Shown here: positions 1-7,947 of the stretch, one piece after another
Layout of the letters: every line of letters starts with the position of its first letter
Position numbering within the stretch: position 1 is the stretch's first letter
Origin: Pseudaquidulcibacter saccharophilus
GTDB lineage: Bacteria; Pseudomonadota; Alphaproteobacteria; Caulobacterales; Aquidulcibacteraceae
Direction: 5' to 3'
DNA: 40,682 nt
NCBI RefSeq assembly: GCF_019455445.1
Contig: NZ_JAHWUS010000008.1
Coordinates: 1 to 40,682 of the forward strand
Translations under genes and position numbers: made by a program
Notes under the pieces: generated by a model
Told to the model about the DNA's origin: nothing
Seen by the model: only the letters and a program-made list of their open reading frames with translations
Databases searched by the model: none

Positions 1-11
1 ATGGTTCCTTC

Positions 12-30
12 GCTGACTACACCAGTCAGC
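12..30. repeat. Hairpin GCTGACT/AGTCAGC in repeat unit 1
   Basis: A seven-base-pair stem with loop ACACC. In the third copy (264-281) the stem is kept as GCTGAC/GTCAGC while the loop becomes AATTTC, and it sits just upstream of the true tRNA. The paired structure therefore looks better preserved than the loop sequence. Confidence 0.7.
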
Positions 31-62
31 ACATCTTTATCGCGGGGTGGAGCAGCCCTCAA

Positions 63-91
63 CCGAATGAACCCATATTGGGTGAATTCGG
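63..91. repeat. Long inverted repeat in repeat unit 1 (copy at 189-217)
   Basis: The arms CCGAAT/ATTCGG and ACCCA/TGGGT are separated by a symmetric GA/GA internal loop and close on a three-base TAT loop. There is no T-run after it, so a classic terminator is not supported. It lies 3' of each tRNA-like fragment, where a processing or termination signal might sit. Confidence 0.65.
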
Positions 92-292
92 CAAACCAAA
101 CGAACCGGGCCCTGCCAAGCCCACCAACGGTTCACTCACTGACTACACCAGTCAGCACATCTTTATCGCGGGGTGGAGCAGCCCTCAACCGAATGAACCC
201 ATATTGGGTGAATTCGGCAAACCAAACGAACCGGGCCCTGCCAAGCCCACCAATGGTTCCTTCGCTGACAATTTCGTCAGCACCAATTTTAT

Positions 293-369
<77 letters not shown>

Positions 370-466
370 AAACACACAATAAGTCATTTATTACTCACAG
401 CCGAGAAAAATATTCAGCGGCTTCTCTATTTTCAGAAAAATTCTTTCGTTTAATTGCATTATTTAA

Positions 467-494
467 AAATCCAATAACTTCTTCCGTGCGTATA
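467..494 (+). promoter_or_regulatory. Predicted ECF-sigma promoter for the cfa-like gene
   Basis: AAATCC (467-472) and CGTATA (489-494) are separated by 16 bases, the same layout as four other sites in this region. The start codon at 527 leaves a leader of about 25 bases. The rest of 370-526 shows nothing recognisable. Confidence 0.5.
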
Positions 495-526
495 AAGACT
501 ATTAACGTATAGTTTGAAGAATAAAA

Positions 527-1717
527 ATGGATATTATAAACAAGATTATTGAAGCTCAATTTATAAAACTACTAAATCAAAAATTGTGCATTGGTGAGCT
601 TAATATTACGCTACCTAATGGAGCTTCGCATCTTGTTGGTAATTATGTTGATTACTTGCCCATAGGAAATATTGTTATTTATAACTATCGCTTTTTATGG
701 CGTTTATACCTATCGGGTGACATTGGCTTTTTTGAAAGTTATGCAAAGGGTGAATGGGATTCACCTAATTTATTTGCGCTTATGCAAGTTTTGAGTGCGA
801 ATTTAGATAATTTTGCAAATATACAAAATGACAGTATTTTAAAGAAAACTATTCATGGCATTACACATGTTTTACGTCCAAATAGTAAAAGCGGGTCAAA
901 AAAAAATATATATGCACATTACGATTTAGGGAATGATTTTTATTCACAATGGCTTGACGAAAGTATGACGTATTCAGCGGCTATTTTCGATAATGATTTA
1001 GACTTAAACACGGCCCAAAACCGAAAGTATAAAGAAATTGCAAAATCAGTAAATCTTCAAGCCGGCCAATCGGTTTTGGAAATTGGCTGCGGATGGGGCG
1101 GCTTTGCAATTTATGCAGCGGAAGTTATCGGTGCAAATGTAACCTGCGTAACTATAAGTAATGCACAATATGAATTTGCCAAAAAGAGAATTAACGATAG
1201 GGGATTGGAAGGTAAGGTTAATCTTTTGCTTTGCGATTACCGTGATATAAAGGGGCAATTTGATGCAATTGTTTCTATCGAGATGTTTGAAGCTGTTGGC
1301 TATAAATATTGGTCAGACTTTTTTAGGAAAATTAAAGAGGTTCTAAAGCCGAATGGTATGGCTGGGTTACAAATTATAACCATTCATGATGATTTATTTG
1401 ACAAATATATAAAGAGTGTTGATTTCATCCAAACATATGTTTTTCCGGGCGGCTTCTTGCCTTCGATTAAGAAGCTAAAAAACTACACAATAGAAAAAGG
1501 CTTTGAAACCAATGTAGTTCGCAAATTTGGCCACGATTATGCGCGAACACTTCAAGAATGGCATAGAAGATTTAATAGTGCTTGGTCTAATGGGCGTATT
1601 AAGGGCTATGATGAGAAGTTTAAAAAATTGTGGAATTTCTATCTTGCATATTGTAACGCAGGCTTTTTATCTGATCGCACGGATGTAATTCATTTAACTC
1701 TTAAACGTGGATCTTAA
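527..1717 (+). CDS. cfa: CFA-synthase-family SAM-dependent fatty acyl methyltransferase
   Basis: A 396-residue member of the cyclopropane-fatty-acyl-phospholipid synthase family. Such enzymes transfer a methylene or methyl group from S-adenosylmethionine to the double bond of membrane phospholipid acyl chains. The SAM-binding motif VLEIGCGWGG is at residues 183-192, after an N-terminal lipid-binding part. Near-full length is normal for the family. A GAAGA element precedes the ATG. The 3' end overlaps the end of the convergent DUF2177 gene. It lies beside rpoE-chrR and has the shared ECF promoter motif. In Rhodobacter sphaeroides, CFA-family genes belong to the RpoE regulon, one being the methylase UfaM of furan fatty acid synthesis. 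Whether this copy makes cyclopropane or methyl-branched lipids cannot be read from sequence. Confidence 0.9.
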   Translation: MDIINKIIEAQFIKLLNQKLCIGELNITLPNGASHLVGNYVDYLPIGNIVIYNYRFLWRLYLSGDIGFFESYAKGEWDSPNLFALMQVLSANLDNFANIQNDSILKKTIHGITHVLRPNSKSGSKKNIYAHYDLGNDFYSQWLDESMTYSAAIFDNDLDLNTAQNRKYKEIAKSVNLQAGQSVLEIGCGWGGFAIYAAEVIGANVTCVTISNAQYEFAKKRINDRGLEGKVNLLLCDYRDIKGQFDAIVSIEMFEAVGYKYWSDFFRKIKEVLKPNGMAGLQIITIHDDLFDKYIKSVDFIQTYVFPGGFLPSIKKLKNYTIEKGFETNVVRKFGHDYARTLQEWHRRFNSAWSNGRIKGYDEKFKKLWNFYLAYCNAGFLSDRTDVIHLTLKRGS

Positions 1718-2120
1718 ACAATCTACGCAGTGTGTAAATTGTTATCATGCAAGACAAGGTTGCAGCAAACACGCCCCATAGAATATCGCCAATAGCAAGT
1801 TTAATTGAGAAACCCTGTATAACTGATAGTGCGGTAAGGTCGTATGTTGAAAATGCAACTAAGCCAAATAAAGAAGCACGCCAAATCGTTTGTTTATATG
1901 GCTTTTCTTTGAAGCTTGGCTGAACAACGAATGTTTGTAAGCCTATTGCATAAATAATATAAAAAATGCCGCCTGCCCATAGATTTGGTGAAGGATTTAG
2001 AAGCTCCCCCATAAGTGGTCTATAAAAACTATCAAGACTTGCTATGAACCAAACTGCATCAAGGCAAATTAGCGTTATAATTAAAATGATGACACTTGTT
2101 ATTATTTGAACTAATCTCAT
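1701..2120 (-). CDS. DUF2177 family integral membrane protein
   Basis: A protein of about 139 residues with four predicted hydrophobic segments. The LDAVWF stretch near the N-terminus followed by the FYRPLMGELL region is characteristic of the DUF2177 family, whose function is unknown. I place the start at the ATG at 2120, which has an AGG element eight bases upstream; an upstream TTG at 2141 in the same frame overlaps the end of chrR and is less likely. It is the third gene of the rpoE-chrR operon, so it is probably induced with the sigma factor. A role in the membrane stress response is inference from position only. Confidence 0.8.
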   Translation of the reverse strand: MRLVQIITSVIILIITLICLDAVWFIASLDSFYRPLMGELLNPSPNLWAGGIFYIIYAIGLQTFVVQPSFKEKPYKQTIWRASLFGLVAFSTYDLTALSVIQGFSIKLAIGDILWGVFAATLSCMITIYTLRRLFKIHV

Positions 2121-2127
2121 TATAAAC

Positions 2128-2787
2128 CTATATTCTTGCAAATGGTTTTAACAATTTGCCCAAAAATGTTTTGGGAAGAATTGGACCATCTTGATAGACA
2201 AGGCATAGACAATCTTCATCACCTAAAACTTCGGGCGCATGGATAGTATGGCCATCTTCATAGATAATATCACCTGCATGATAGCTATTTTCCCCATCCT
2301 TGAAGCCGCCTTCAAGTATAAGTGTGATCTCATTATTTGTATGGCTATGCGGAAGCATTTGCATGCCTGCTTTGACCCATAGGAAATATGCTTGATTAGG
2401 TGCAGGGATGCCATTGTCAACTATGGGTGCAATCCAAACATTTGGCCCTAAAAAATGACGTGGTTTAGTTTTTATGCCTTTAAGGTTATCAGGCAGACTA
2501 TGCCCATAAATTTCATTTTGCAATTGTGGTAATGGCATAGTTTTCGTTTTGATTTCAGTGCGTGCCAATGCAATGTCTATGGAGTGTTTAGACATTGGGA
2601 CTTCTTCAGAATTTTCTAATAATTCCCCGCACGCATCTTCAAAGAGAGACGCGTTTAATTCGCACTCTTTGCATAAGTGAAGATGGGTCGCAATTATTAT
2701 ACGTTCGCCATAATCACGACCGCCACGCACATAATCCCATAAATCCAAATCATCTATGTGGCCATTGATGCCATTCGCCATAATCAT
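2128..2787 (-). CDS. chrR: ChrR-type cupin anti-sigma factor
   Basis: A 219-residue zinc anti-sigma factor that holds the adjacent RpoE sigma factor inactive until singlet oxygen or organic peroxides appear. The N-terminal zinc-binding set is H10, H35, C39 and C42. Its spacing is identical to the H6, H31, C35, C38 set of Rhodobacter sphaeroides ChrR. The C-terminal cupin domain keeps the second metal site, H147, H149, E153 and H183, again with a constant offset from the Rhodobacter residues. The gene overlaps the end of the sigma gene by an ATGA junction, which suggests translational coupling. The full ligand set argues that the cupin sensor domain is functional. A start two codons later is possible. 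Confidence 0.93.
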   Translation of the reverse strand: MIMANGINGHIDDLDLWDYVRGGRDYGERIIIATHLHLCKECELNASLFEDACGELLENSEEVPMSKHSIDIALARTEIKTKTMPLPQLQNEIYGHSLPDNLKGIKTKPRHFLGPNVWIAPIVDNGIPAPNQAYFLWVKAGMQMLPHSHTNNEITLILEGGFKDGENSYHAGDIIYEDGHTIHAPEVLGDEDCLCLVYQDGPILPKTFLGKLLKPFARI

Positions 2788-3386
2788 AATTTTTCCCCGC
2801 TATCAGACCGAAGACTTTTTAATTTTTCCAATGCTAGCCTAAGACGTGATTTAACCGTTCCAAGTGGAAGACCTAATGCATCCGCAATTTGTGTGTGTGA
2901 TAAGTCTTCATAAAAAGATAAACGTACCACCCTTAATTGATCATCTGGAAGTTCTTCAATTGCTTCGCGGACAATTTTTGCGGATTGGCTTTGGACTATT
3001 TTCTCATTTTGCAAGGCTGCAATATTTGGTTCTTCGACATATTCGTTCTTAAGGCGTGAAATGCGATTTTGTTTGCGCAAATAATCAGTTCGTAAATTTC
3101 GCACTATTGTATAGAGCCATGTTGATGCCTTTGCTTTTGTAGGATTAAATTGGTTTGCATTTTGCCATACTTTTAACATTGCATCTTGTGCAATGTCTTC
3201 GGCTTCTGTGTTTGTGCATCCTCGCCCAATTAAGAACCCCTTAATTTTAGGTGCAAAGCGTCCAAATAATTCGCGATAGGCATCACGGTCTTGGGACGCA
3301 GCAATAGATATAATTAATTCTTCATCGCTTATGAAAGGACGCGAAGCGTCACTTGCATTATCATCTATTGATGCCATGAATGGCAT
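2784..3386 (-). CDS. rpoE: ECF RNA polymerase sigma factor, RpoE/ChrR type
   Basis: A group IV (ECF) sigma factor of about 200 residues. Region 2 contains EAEDIAQDAMLKVW and the STWLYTIVRN stretch. Region 4 has the helix-turn-helix HTQIADALGLPLGTVKSRLRL. I chose the ATG at 3386 because the open frame upstream reaches into the divergent gene and crosses a good ECF promoter. The ATG at 3377 is an alternative; neither has a strong ribosome binding site. With chrR coupled downstream this is the ECF11-like singlet-oxygen response pair. The likely targets are its own promoter and the neighbouring lipid genes, all of which carry the same motif. Confidence 0.9.
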   Translation of the reverse strand: MPFMASIDDNASDASRPFISDEELIISIAASQDRDAYRELFGRFAPKIKGFLIGRGCTNTEAEDIAQDAMLKVWQNANQFNPTKAKASTWLYTIVRNLRTDYLRKQNRISRLKNEYVEEPNIAALQNEKIVQSQSAKIVREAIEELPDDQLRVVRLSFYEDLSHTQIADALGLPLGTVKSRLRLALEKLKSLRSDSGEKL

Positions 3387-3438
3387 TTGACCATAAATTT
3401 TATATTCAAGCAAAGCTAAATCCTTTGTTTTGCTGCTT

Positions 3439-3466
3439 TTTACGTCCGTGATAATGTTTTGGTTCA
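3439..3466 (-). promoter_or_regulatory. Predicted ECF-sigma promoter, rpoE autoregulation
   Basis: On the minus strand TGAACC (3466-3461), 16 bases, then CGTAAA (3444-3439). The -35 element is back to back with the one for the divergent FAD oxidoreductase, with nine bases between them. Self-activation is usual for ECF sigma factors. Confidence 0.6.
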
Positions 3467-3475
3467 CAATGAAAT

Positions 3476-3503
3476 TAATCCAAATACAGTTTGTGGGCGT
3501 ATC
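3476..3503 (+). promoter_or_regulatory. Predicted ECF-sigma promoter for the FAD oxidoreductase operon
   Basis: TAATCC (3476-3481), 16 bases, CGTATC (3498-3503), eighteen bases before the ATG at 3522. Same layout as the other four sites. Confidence 0.6.
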
Positions 3504-3521
3504 AAATACAAAGGAATTAAA

Positions 3522-4886
3522 ATGCTTAAAATCCATGATTCATTTGATAATTTACAAAATACAGTAAACCACAGAAAAAAGGTCGCAGTAATTGGAAGCG
3601 GTATTTCTGGATTAGCTGCCGCGTGGCATTTGCAACATGATTGTGATGTTGAAATATTTGAAAGCGAAGAACAGATAGGCGGCCATAGCCACACGGTAAA
3701 ACATATGGATGAATATGGCGACCATTGGATAGATATGGGGTTTATCGTGTTTAATAGGCCGTGCTATCCAAATTTAGTGGCACTGTTTGAAGCTTTGGAT
3801 GTAAAGCATGAACTGGCAGATATGTCATTTGGTGTTTCTGCAAGAGGCGGTAATTACGAATATTCAAGTCTTGGGGTTGATGGAATTATTGCCCAAAAAT
3901 CAAATTTATTAAGCCCGCGTTTTTATGGAATGATATTTGATATTATTCGCTTTAATAAAAATGCATTATCGGATTTTGCAAAGGGTAAAAACTTAGATCT
4001 CAGTTTAGGAGAATACCTCATAAAGGGTAAATATGGAAAAACTTTTATAGAAGATCATTTATTGCCCCAAGCAGCGGCTATTTGGTCATGCACAGCGGAA
4101 AAAATTTCTGAATATCCGTTTGAATCCTTTGTACGATTTTTCTCTAATCATGGTCTTTTGCAATTAAAAGATAGGGTTTTATGGCGAAGTGTTGTCGGCG
4201 GTGCACAAGCATATCTAAAAAAAATTATAACCAATTTTAATGGGGAAATTCATGTTTCATGTCCCATTAAAAATGTGGTCAGACATGATAATAAAGTTGA
4301 ACTATTTGGCACAGATAAAAGCCTTGGCCTTTATGATGATGTTGTCTTTGCAACTCATACAGATGTAACGGCAAAAATATTCAATGATGCCGCAACGTCA
4401 TTGGAAAAAGAGATAATTGGCACGATAAAATATAGCAAAAATCGTGTTATTCTACACAAGGATGTCAAGCTAATGCCAAAACGCCGTAAGGCATGGGCAG
4501 CATGGAATTATATTTCAAACACAAAAGGGCTTTGTGTTTCTTATTGGATGAATATTTTACAACGCCTGGAAACGAAACAGGATTATTTTGTAACACTTAA
4601 TCCACCTATTGAAATTGCACCAGAAAAAATAATCTCCGAGCGAATATTTGACCATCCGATTTTTGATGCCAACGCGCTAAACGCACAAAAGCGGGTCGGG
4701 GAGATTCAAGGCGTAAGAAACTTTTGGTATTGTGGCGCATGGCAGGGGTATGGTTTCCATGAAGACGGTTTACAATCTGGGCTAGCTGTTGCTGAAGCAA
4801 TATCAGGAAGGAAGCGCCCATGGGATTTTGATAATTCTCAAAGTCGGCTTGCATATCAAATGCCACAAATGGTGCAAAATGCGTAA
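3522..4886 (+). CDS. FAD-dependent amine-oxidase-like oxidoreductase (fatty acyl desaturase candidate)
   Basis: A 454-residue flavoprotein. The dinucleotide-binding GSGISG motif is at residues 25-30, followed by an acidic FESEEQIGGH segment that would bind the FAD ribose. The C-terminal WYCGAWQGYGFHEDGLQSG region is typical of the FAD/NAD-binding proteins paired with CFA synthase and DUF1365 genes. The ATG at 3522 has AAGGA six bases upstream, so the longer reading from 3459 is rejected. Its stop overlaps the DUF1365 start. In Rhodobacter sphaeroides a flavoprotein of this neighbourhood type is co-regulated by RpoE, and a desaturase (UfaD) acts on methylated acyl chains in furan fatty acid synthesis. 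Assigning UfaD to this gene is inference. Confidence 0.82.
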   Translation: MLKIHDSFDNLQNTVNHRKKVAVIGSGISGLAAAWHLQHDCDVEIFESEEQIGGHSHTVKHMDEYGDHWIDMGFIVFNRPCYPNLVALFEALDVKHELADMSFGVSARGGNYEYSSLGVDGIIAQKSNLLSPRFYGMIFDIIRFNKNALSDFAKGKNLDLSLGEYLIKGKYGKTFIEDHLLPQAAAIWSCTAEKISEYPFESFVRFFSNHGLLQLKDRVLWRSVVGGAQAYLKKIITNFNGEIHVSCPIKNVVRHDNKVELFGTDKSLGLYDDVVFATHTDVTAKIFNDAATSLEKEIIGTIKYSKNRVILHKDVKLMPKRRKAWAAWNYISNTKGLCVSYWMNILQRLETKQDYFVTLNPPIEIAPEKIISERIFDHPIFDANALNAQKRVGEIQGVRNFWYCGAWQGYGFHEDGLQSGLAVAEAISGRKRPWDFDNSQSRLAYQMPQMVQNA

Positions 4887-5664
4887 AGGGTGTATTTATT
4901 CCGGTGAAATCATACACAGACGGCTTTTGCCGCGTGCGCATTTTTTATCATATTCTGGATTTATGCTGTTTTTGGACGTTTCTAAGTTGGATGACCTTAG
5001 TGGACTAAAGTTTATATCCGTAAACCGCTTTAATCTATTCAGTTTTTATGAGAGTGATTATGGCGTATTGCCTAGCAACAATGGCAAAAATATATATCAG
5101 CGCATAAAAAATATGCTGTCAGATTTAGGTATCGCATCCGATGGGCGAGATATTTTCATTCTTACTATGCCGCGAGTATTGGGGTTTGTTTTTAACCCAA
5201 TAAGCATTTATTATATTATGAATGGCGATAGGGTTGAGTATGTTATCTATGAAGTTAACAATACGTTTGGTGATAGACACTCTTATGTATTGGAAAGCAA
5301 TAATGACCAAATAATATTACAAGAGACCCAAAAACGGCTTCATGTTTCGCCATTTATGGCGACCAATGGTATGAAGTATAAATTCAAATTGGCTTTACCA
5401 TCAGATGATATTTTAGTTAATATAAAGCTTTTGGATAATAAGAACCAAAAATATCTTTTTGCTTCCTTCAAAGGGCATGCCGACAAATTGAATGATGCAA
5501 ATTTGTGGAAAATATTTTTGAAATTACCGTTTTTTACCCTAAAAGTTGTTTTTGGCATTCATTATGAAGCCTTAAAGCTAATTTTCAAAGGTCTTTGGCT
5601 GAAACCAAAACCAAAGACCCCAAAGTCAGGTATTAGTTTAAATAATAATCCAACTATTAGTTAA
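4879..5664 (+). CDS. DUF1365 family protein
   Basis: A 261-residue DUF1365 protein. Recognisable parts are the opening IYSGEIIHRR with LLPRAHFLSY, the central LGFVFNPISIYY block and the YEVNNTFGDRHSY block. The start at 4879 overlaps the FAD oxidoreductase stop by eight bases, so the two are surely co-translated. The family is repeatedly found with FAD oxidoreductases and CFA synthases in proteobacteria, including singlet-oxygen-response operons. A part in modifying acyl chains is likely, but the reaction is not shown by sequence. The 3' end overlaps the convergent methyltransferase gene by eight bases. Confidence 0.85.
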   Translation: MRKGCIYSGEIIHRRLLPRAHFLSYSGFMLFLDVSKLDDLSGLKFISVNRFNLFSFYESDYGVLPSNNGKNIYQRIKNMLSDLGIASDGRDIFILTMPRVLGFVFNPISIYYIMNGDRVEYVIYEVNNTFGDRHSYVLESNNDQIILQETQKRLHVSPFMATNGMKYKFKLALPSDDILVNIKLLDNKNQKYLFASFKGHADKLNDANLWKIFLKLPFFTLKVVFGIHYEALKLIFKGLWLKPKPKTPKSGISLNNNPTIS

Positions 5665-6682
5665 TTGGGCGCATTAAATAATGGCTGATTGACCATTCTT
5701 TACCATCATCAAAACCAAATAATCCAGAAGTAGACAAGAAGAAAAGTCGCCATCTGCGCATCCAAATTTGATAGTCTTTTCCATATGTAACACGGAAAAT
5801 ATTCGCGATTTTTTCGCGATTTTCATCGAAATTTCTTAGCCATAAATCAGCGGTTTTCTTATAATGTGTACCATTCCAATTCCAGACTTTTTCAATCGTA
5901 AAAATATTTCCCATTTGTGCCATAAGATTATGTGATGGCATAATGCCACCTGAAAAGAAATATCGCCCAATCCAATCCGCCGGGTTATTTAAATCAAAGC
6001 GATATGAATGTGATTTATGTGTGAAAATATGAATAAAGATAAATCCATCAGGCTTTAACCATGTGCGCGCCCGTTCCAGCAAACTTTTCCAATTCGACAT
6101 GTGTTCAAACATCTCAACCGATACGATACGATCAAATTTTTTATCCACGTTGAAGTCGTTCATATCAGCAGTAATAACTCTTAGATTTTTTACGCCACGA
6201 ACTAATGCTTGATTTTCAATATATTCACGTTGGGAATTAGAATTAGAAACAGAAGTTATTTTTGAATTTGGATATTTTTGCGCCATATAAAGCGACAATG
6301 ATCCCCACCCGCAGCCTAATTCCAACACCTCTTGGCCATCTTCAAGATTGGCACGTTTGCAAGTTTCTGAAAGTGCATTTTCTTCTGCTTGAATTAGGGT
6401 TGTGGTATCTGCTTCAAAGAAGCAACAAGAGTATTTTCTGTGTGGTCCTAAAACAATCGCAAAGAACTCGGACGGGATTTCATAATGTTGTTCATTTGCT
6501 TCTTGTGTATTGGCAGCAATTGGAAAATTTATCATTTCATTTGCAAATTGTTCGTCCGAGTATTTTGTCTTGATCAAGCGTTTTTTCTGCGTGCCAACTA
6601 GATAATTTATACCTTGTGAGTAAAGAAAATCTGGTAATGGGGCGGTTTCTGCAAAGCCTATAATGCGTTCTAGATTAATCAT
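5657..6682 (-). CDS. Second CFA-family SAM-dependent methyltransferase
   Basis: A 341-residue SAM methyltransferase of the CFA-synthase superfamily, shorter at the N-terminus than the 396-residue paralogue at 527-1717 and closer in shape to the coclaurine-N-methyltransferase-like group. It has the nucleotide motif EVLELGCGWGSL, the IVSVEMFEHM motif, and a NWNGTHYKKTADLW segment near the C-terminus. It overlaps the upstream DUF1295 gene by ATGA, so the two form an operon. Two distinct lipid-type methyltransferases in one regulon is what the dimethyl furan fatty acid route would need (UfaM plus FufM in Rhodopseudomonas), but I cannot tell which is which. Confidence 0.85.
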   Translation of the reverse strand: MINLERIIGFAETAPLPDFLYSQGINYLVGTQKKRLIKTKYSDEQFANEMINFPIAANTQEANEQHYEIPSEFFAIVLGPHRKYSCCFFEADTTTLIQAEENALSETCKRANLEDGQEVLELGCGWGSLSLYMAQKYPNSKITSVSNSNSQREYIENQALVRGVKNLRVITADMNDFNVDKKFDRIVSVEMFEHMSNWKSLLERARTWLKPDGFIFIHIFTHKSHSYRFDLNNPADWIGRYFFSGGIMPSHNLMAQMGNIFTIEKVWNWNGTHYKKTADLWLRNFDENREKIANIFRVTYGKDYQIWMRRWRLFFLSTSGLFGFDDGKEWSISHYLMRPIN

Positions 6683-7461
6683 CTTTTGCTCTCTTTTGGT
6701 GGTAGTGGAAAAAACGGACTTGTGGTTTGTTGATATTCTGCGAATACTTCACCGCGCGTTTGCAGCATGTACGCTTCTAATGGCGGGATGCCAGATGCAT
6801 AGCGCAATAATAAATACATCATTATTGGTGCGGCAAATGCCAAAATTGAGATAGGACTACCTTCATTTAAATTTATTGCTGATAGGGCAATTCCACACCA
6901 AAACAAGAATTCAAAGAAATAATTGGGATGGCGTGAATATTTCCATAGCCCATTGTTACAAACGCCGTTTCTGATTCCCATATTGCGGAAATCATTTAAT
7001 TGCTTATCGGCCAATGCTTCACCCATCAGGGCGATTATTATAATTATTGCCGCCAATATGTCTAAAAAATCGATTGTGTGTTTTTGTGCCGAAAGCAATA
7101 ACGAACAGCTTAAAATAATTGCGCAAAACGCCTGGATTTGAAGAAATATGAATAATTGCAAAGATGCATTTTTACCCCATTGGGTTTTTAATGCTTCATA
7201 TCGCGGGTCATCTTTAATGCTGCCGCGCTTCCATAAATATGAAGAAAGGCGAAAACTCCAAAAGCTGATTATTAAAGCCAAAATGGTGGAACGAAATGTT
7301 GCGCCAACATAAAAAATTGCAATCAGCGACAATAAACCAACGTTTATGGCCCAAACAGCATCTATATAACCACTGCGACTGGTTTTGCGCTCTAAAAACC
7401 AAGCAATCGACATAATAAAAAATGCGGTTGCCGTCAAAAACATAAAAAATTGAATAGTCAT
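6679..7461 (-). CDS. DUF1295 family integral membrane protein (steroid-5-alpha-reductase-like)
   Basis: A 260-residue membrane protein with about seven hydrophobic segments. The C-terminal GLWKYSRHPNYFFEFLFWCG block is the signature of DUF1295, related to steroid 5-alpha-reductases and isoprenylcysteine methyltransferases. Family members are oxidoreductase or methyltransferase-like membrane proteins that act on lipids. It is first in a two-gene operon with the methyltransferase. The predicted -10 element ends only six bases before the ATG, so the message may be leaderless. The exact reaction is not known. Confidence 0.88.
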   Translation of the reverse strand: MTIQFFMFLTATAFFIMSIAWFLERKTSRSGYIDAVWAINVGLLSLIAIFYVGATFRSTILALIISFWSFRLSSYLWKRGSIKDDPRYEALKTQWGKNASLQLFIFLQIQAFCAIILSCSLLLSAQKHTIDFLDILAAIIIIIALMGEALADKQLNDFRNMGIRNGVCNNGLWKYSRHPNYFFEFLFWCGIALSAINLNEGSPISILAFAAPIMMYLLLRYASGIPPLEAYMLQTRGEVFAEYQQTTSPFFPLPPKESKR

Positions 7462-7467
7462 AACAAT

Positions 7468-7495
7468 GATACGTTATGAGTTTGCGTCTGGTTCA
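7468..7495 (-). promoter_or_regulatory. Predicted ECF-sigma promoter for DUF1295-methyltransferase operon
   Basis: Minus strand TGAACC (7495-7490), 16 bases, CGTATC (7473-7468). The -10 element ends six bases from the ATG at 7461, implying a leaderless or near-leaderless transcript. Confidence 0.6.
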
Positions 7496-7502
7496 GTTTT
7501 AC

Positions 7503-7530
7503 TAATCCAATTACCTGCCCAAGACGTACA
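7503..7530 (+). promoter_or_regulatory. Predicted ECF-sigma promoter for the DUF2147 gene
   Basis: TAATCC (7503-7508), 16 bases, CGTACA (7525-7530). It is back to back with the divergent promoter at 7468-7495, with seven bases between the -35 boxes. The ATG follows after six bases, again implying a leaderless message. Confidence 0.55.
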
Positions 7531-7536
7531 AGATTT

Positions 7537-7917
7537 ATGACCAAAAAAATATTTAACCTAATTTTATTCGTTTTTATCACGTTTCCTGTTTCTGCATTTT
7601 CAATGCAGCATACGCCGTATGGTAATTGGGCGCGTGGCGATAATATAGCCAAGGTTAATATCTATCAGTGCGGTGCAAATTTATGCGTTAAAAACATTTG
7701 GATTAGGCCAGGCACAAAATCAGAAAAAGTTGGCGATTATTTGGTTATTCAAATTCATTCTCATAAAAACGGTCAAATTACTGGTATTGCCGGCGATCCG
7801 CAGCGAAATTTAAAATATAAAATATCAATGCAATATGCTTCTGAAAAAATGGTTTCAAAAGGATGTATATTAGGTGGTCTTGTATGCAAAACCGCACATT
7901 GGAAAAAGATTGATTAG
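7537..7917 (+). CDS. Secreted DUF2147 family protein
   Basis: A 126-residue protein with a clear signal peptide (residues 1-21, lysines followed by a hydrophobic run ending in VSAFS). The mature part follows the DUF2147 pattern: YGNWARGD at the start, then VNIYQCGANLCVKNIWIRPG with the paired cysteines, and a C-terminal hydrophobic and Trp segment. The family is periplasmic and of unknown function. No ribosome binding site is visible between the predicted -10 element and the ATG, which fits a leaderless start. It appears to belong to the same sigma regulon as the lipid genes. Confidence 0.75.
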   Translation: MTKKIFNLILFVFITFPVSAFSMQHTPYGNWARGDNIAKVNIYQCGANLCVKNIWIRPGTKSEKVGDYLVIQIHSHKNGQITGIAGDPQRNLKYKISMQYASEKMVSKGCILGGLVCKTAHWKKID

Positions 7918-7920
7918 TAT

Positions 7921-7943
7921 ATTTAAAAATTATATTTTTAAAT
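7921..7943. terminator. AT-only hairpin between convergent genes
   Basis: A perfect inverted repeat of ten bases (ATTTAAAAAT, loop TAT, ATTTTTAAAT) between the convergent DUF2147 and PL10 genes. It has no G or C, so it would be a weak terminator, but its position suits a bidirectional one. Confidence 0.35.
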
Positions 7944-7947
7944 TGGT

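Noticed and set aside
1-252. CRISPR array
   Set aside because: The units are 126 bp with no variable spacers and contain tRNA sequence.
3387-3536. Extended N-terminus of the RpoE sigma factor
   Set aside because: The extension covers the predicted promoter and the divergent gene start, and does not resemble sigma factor sequence.
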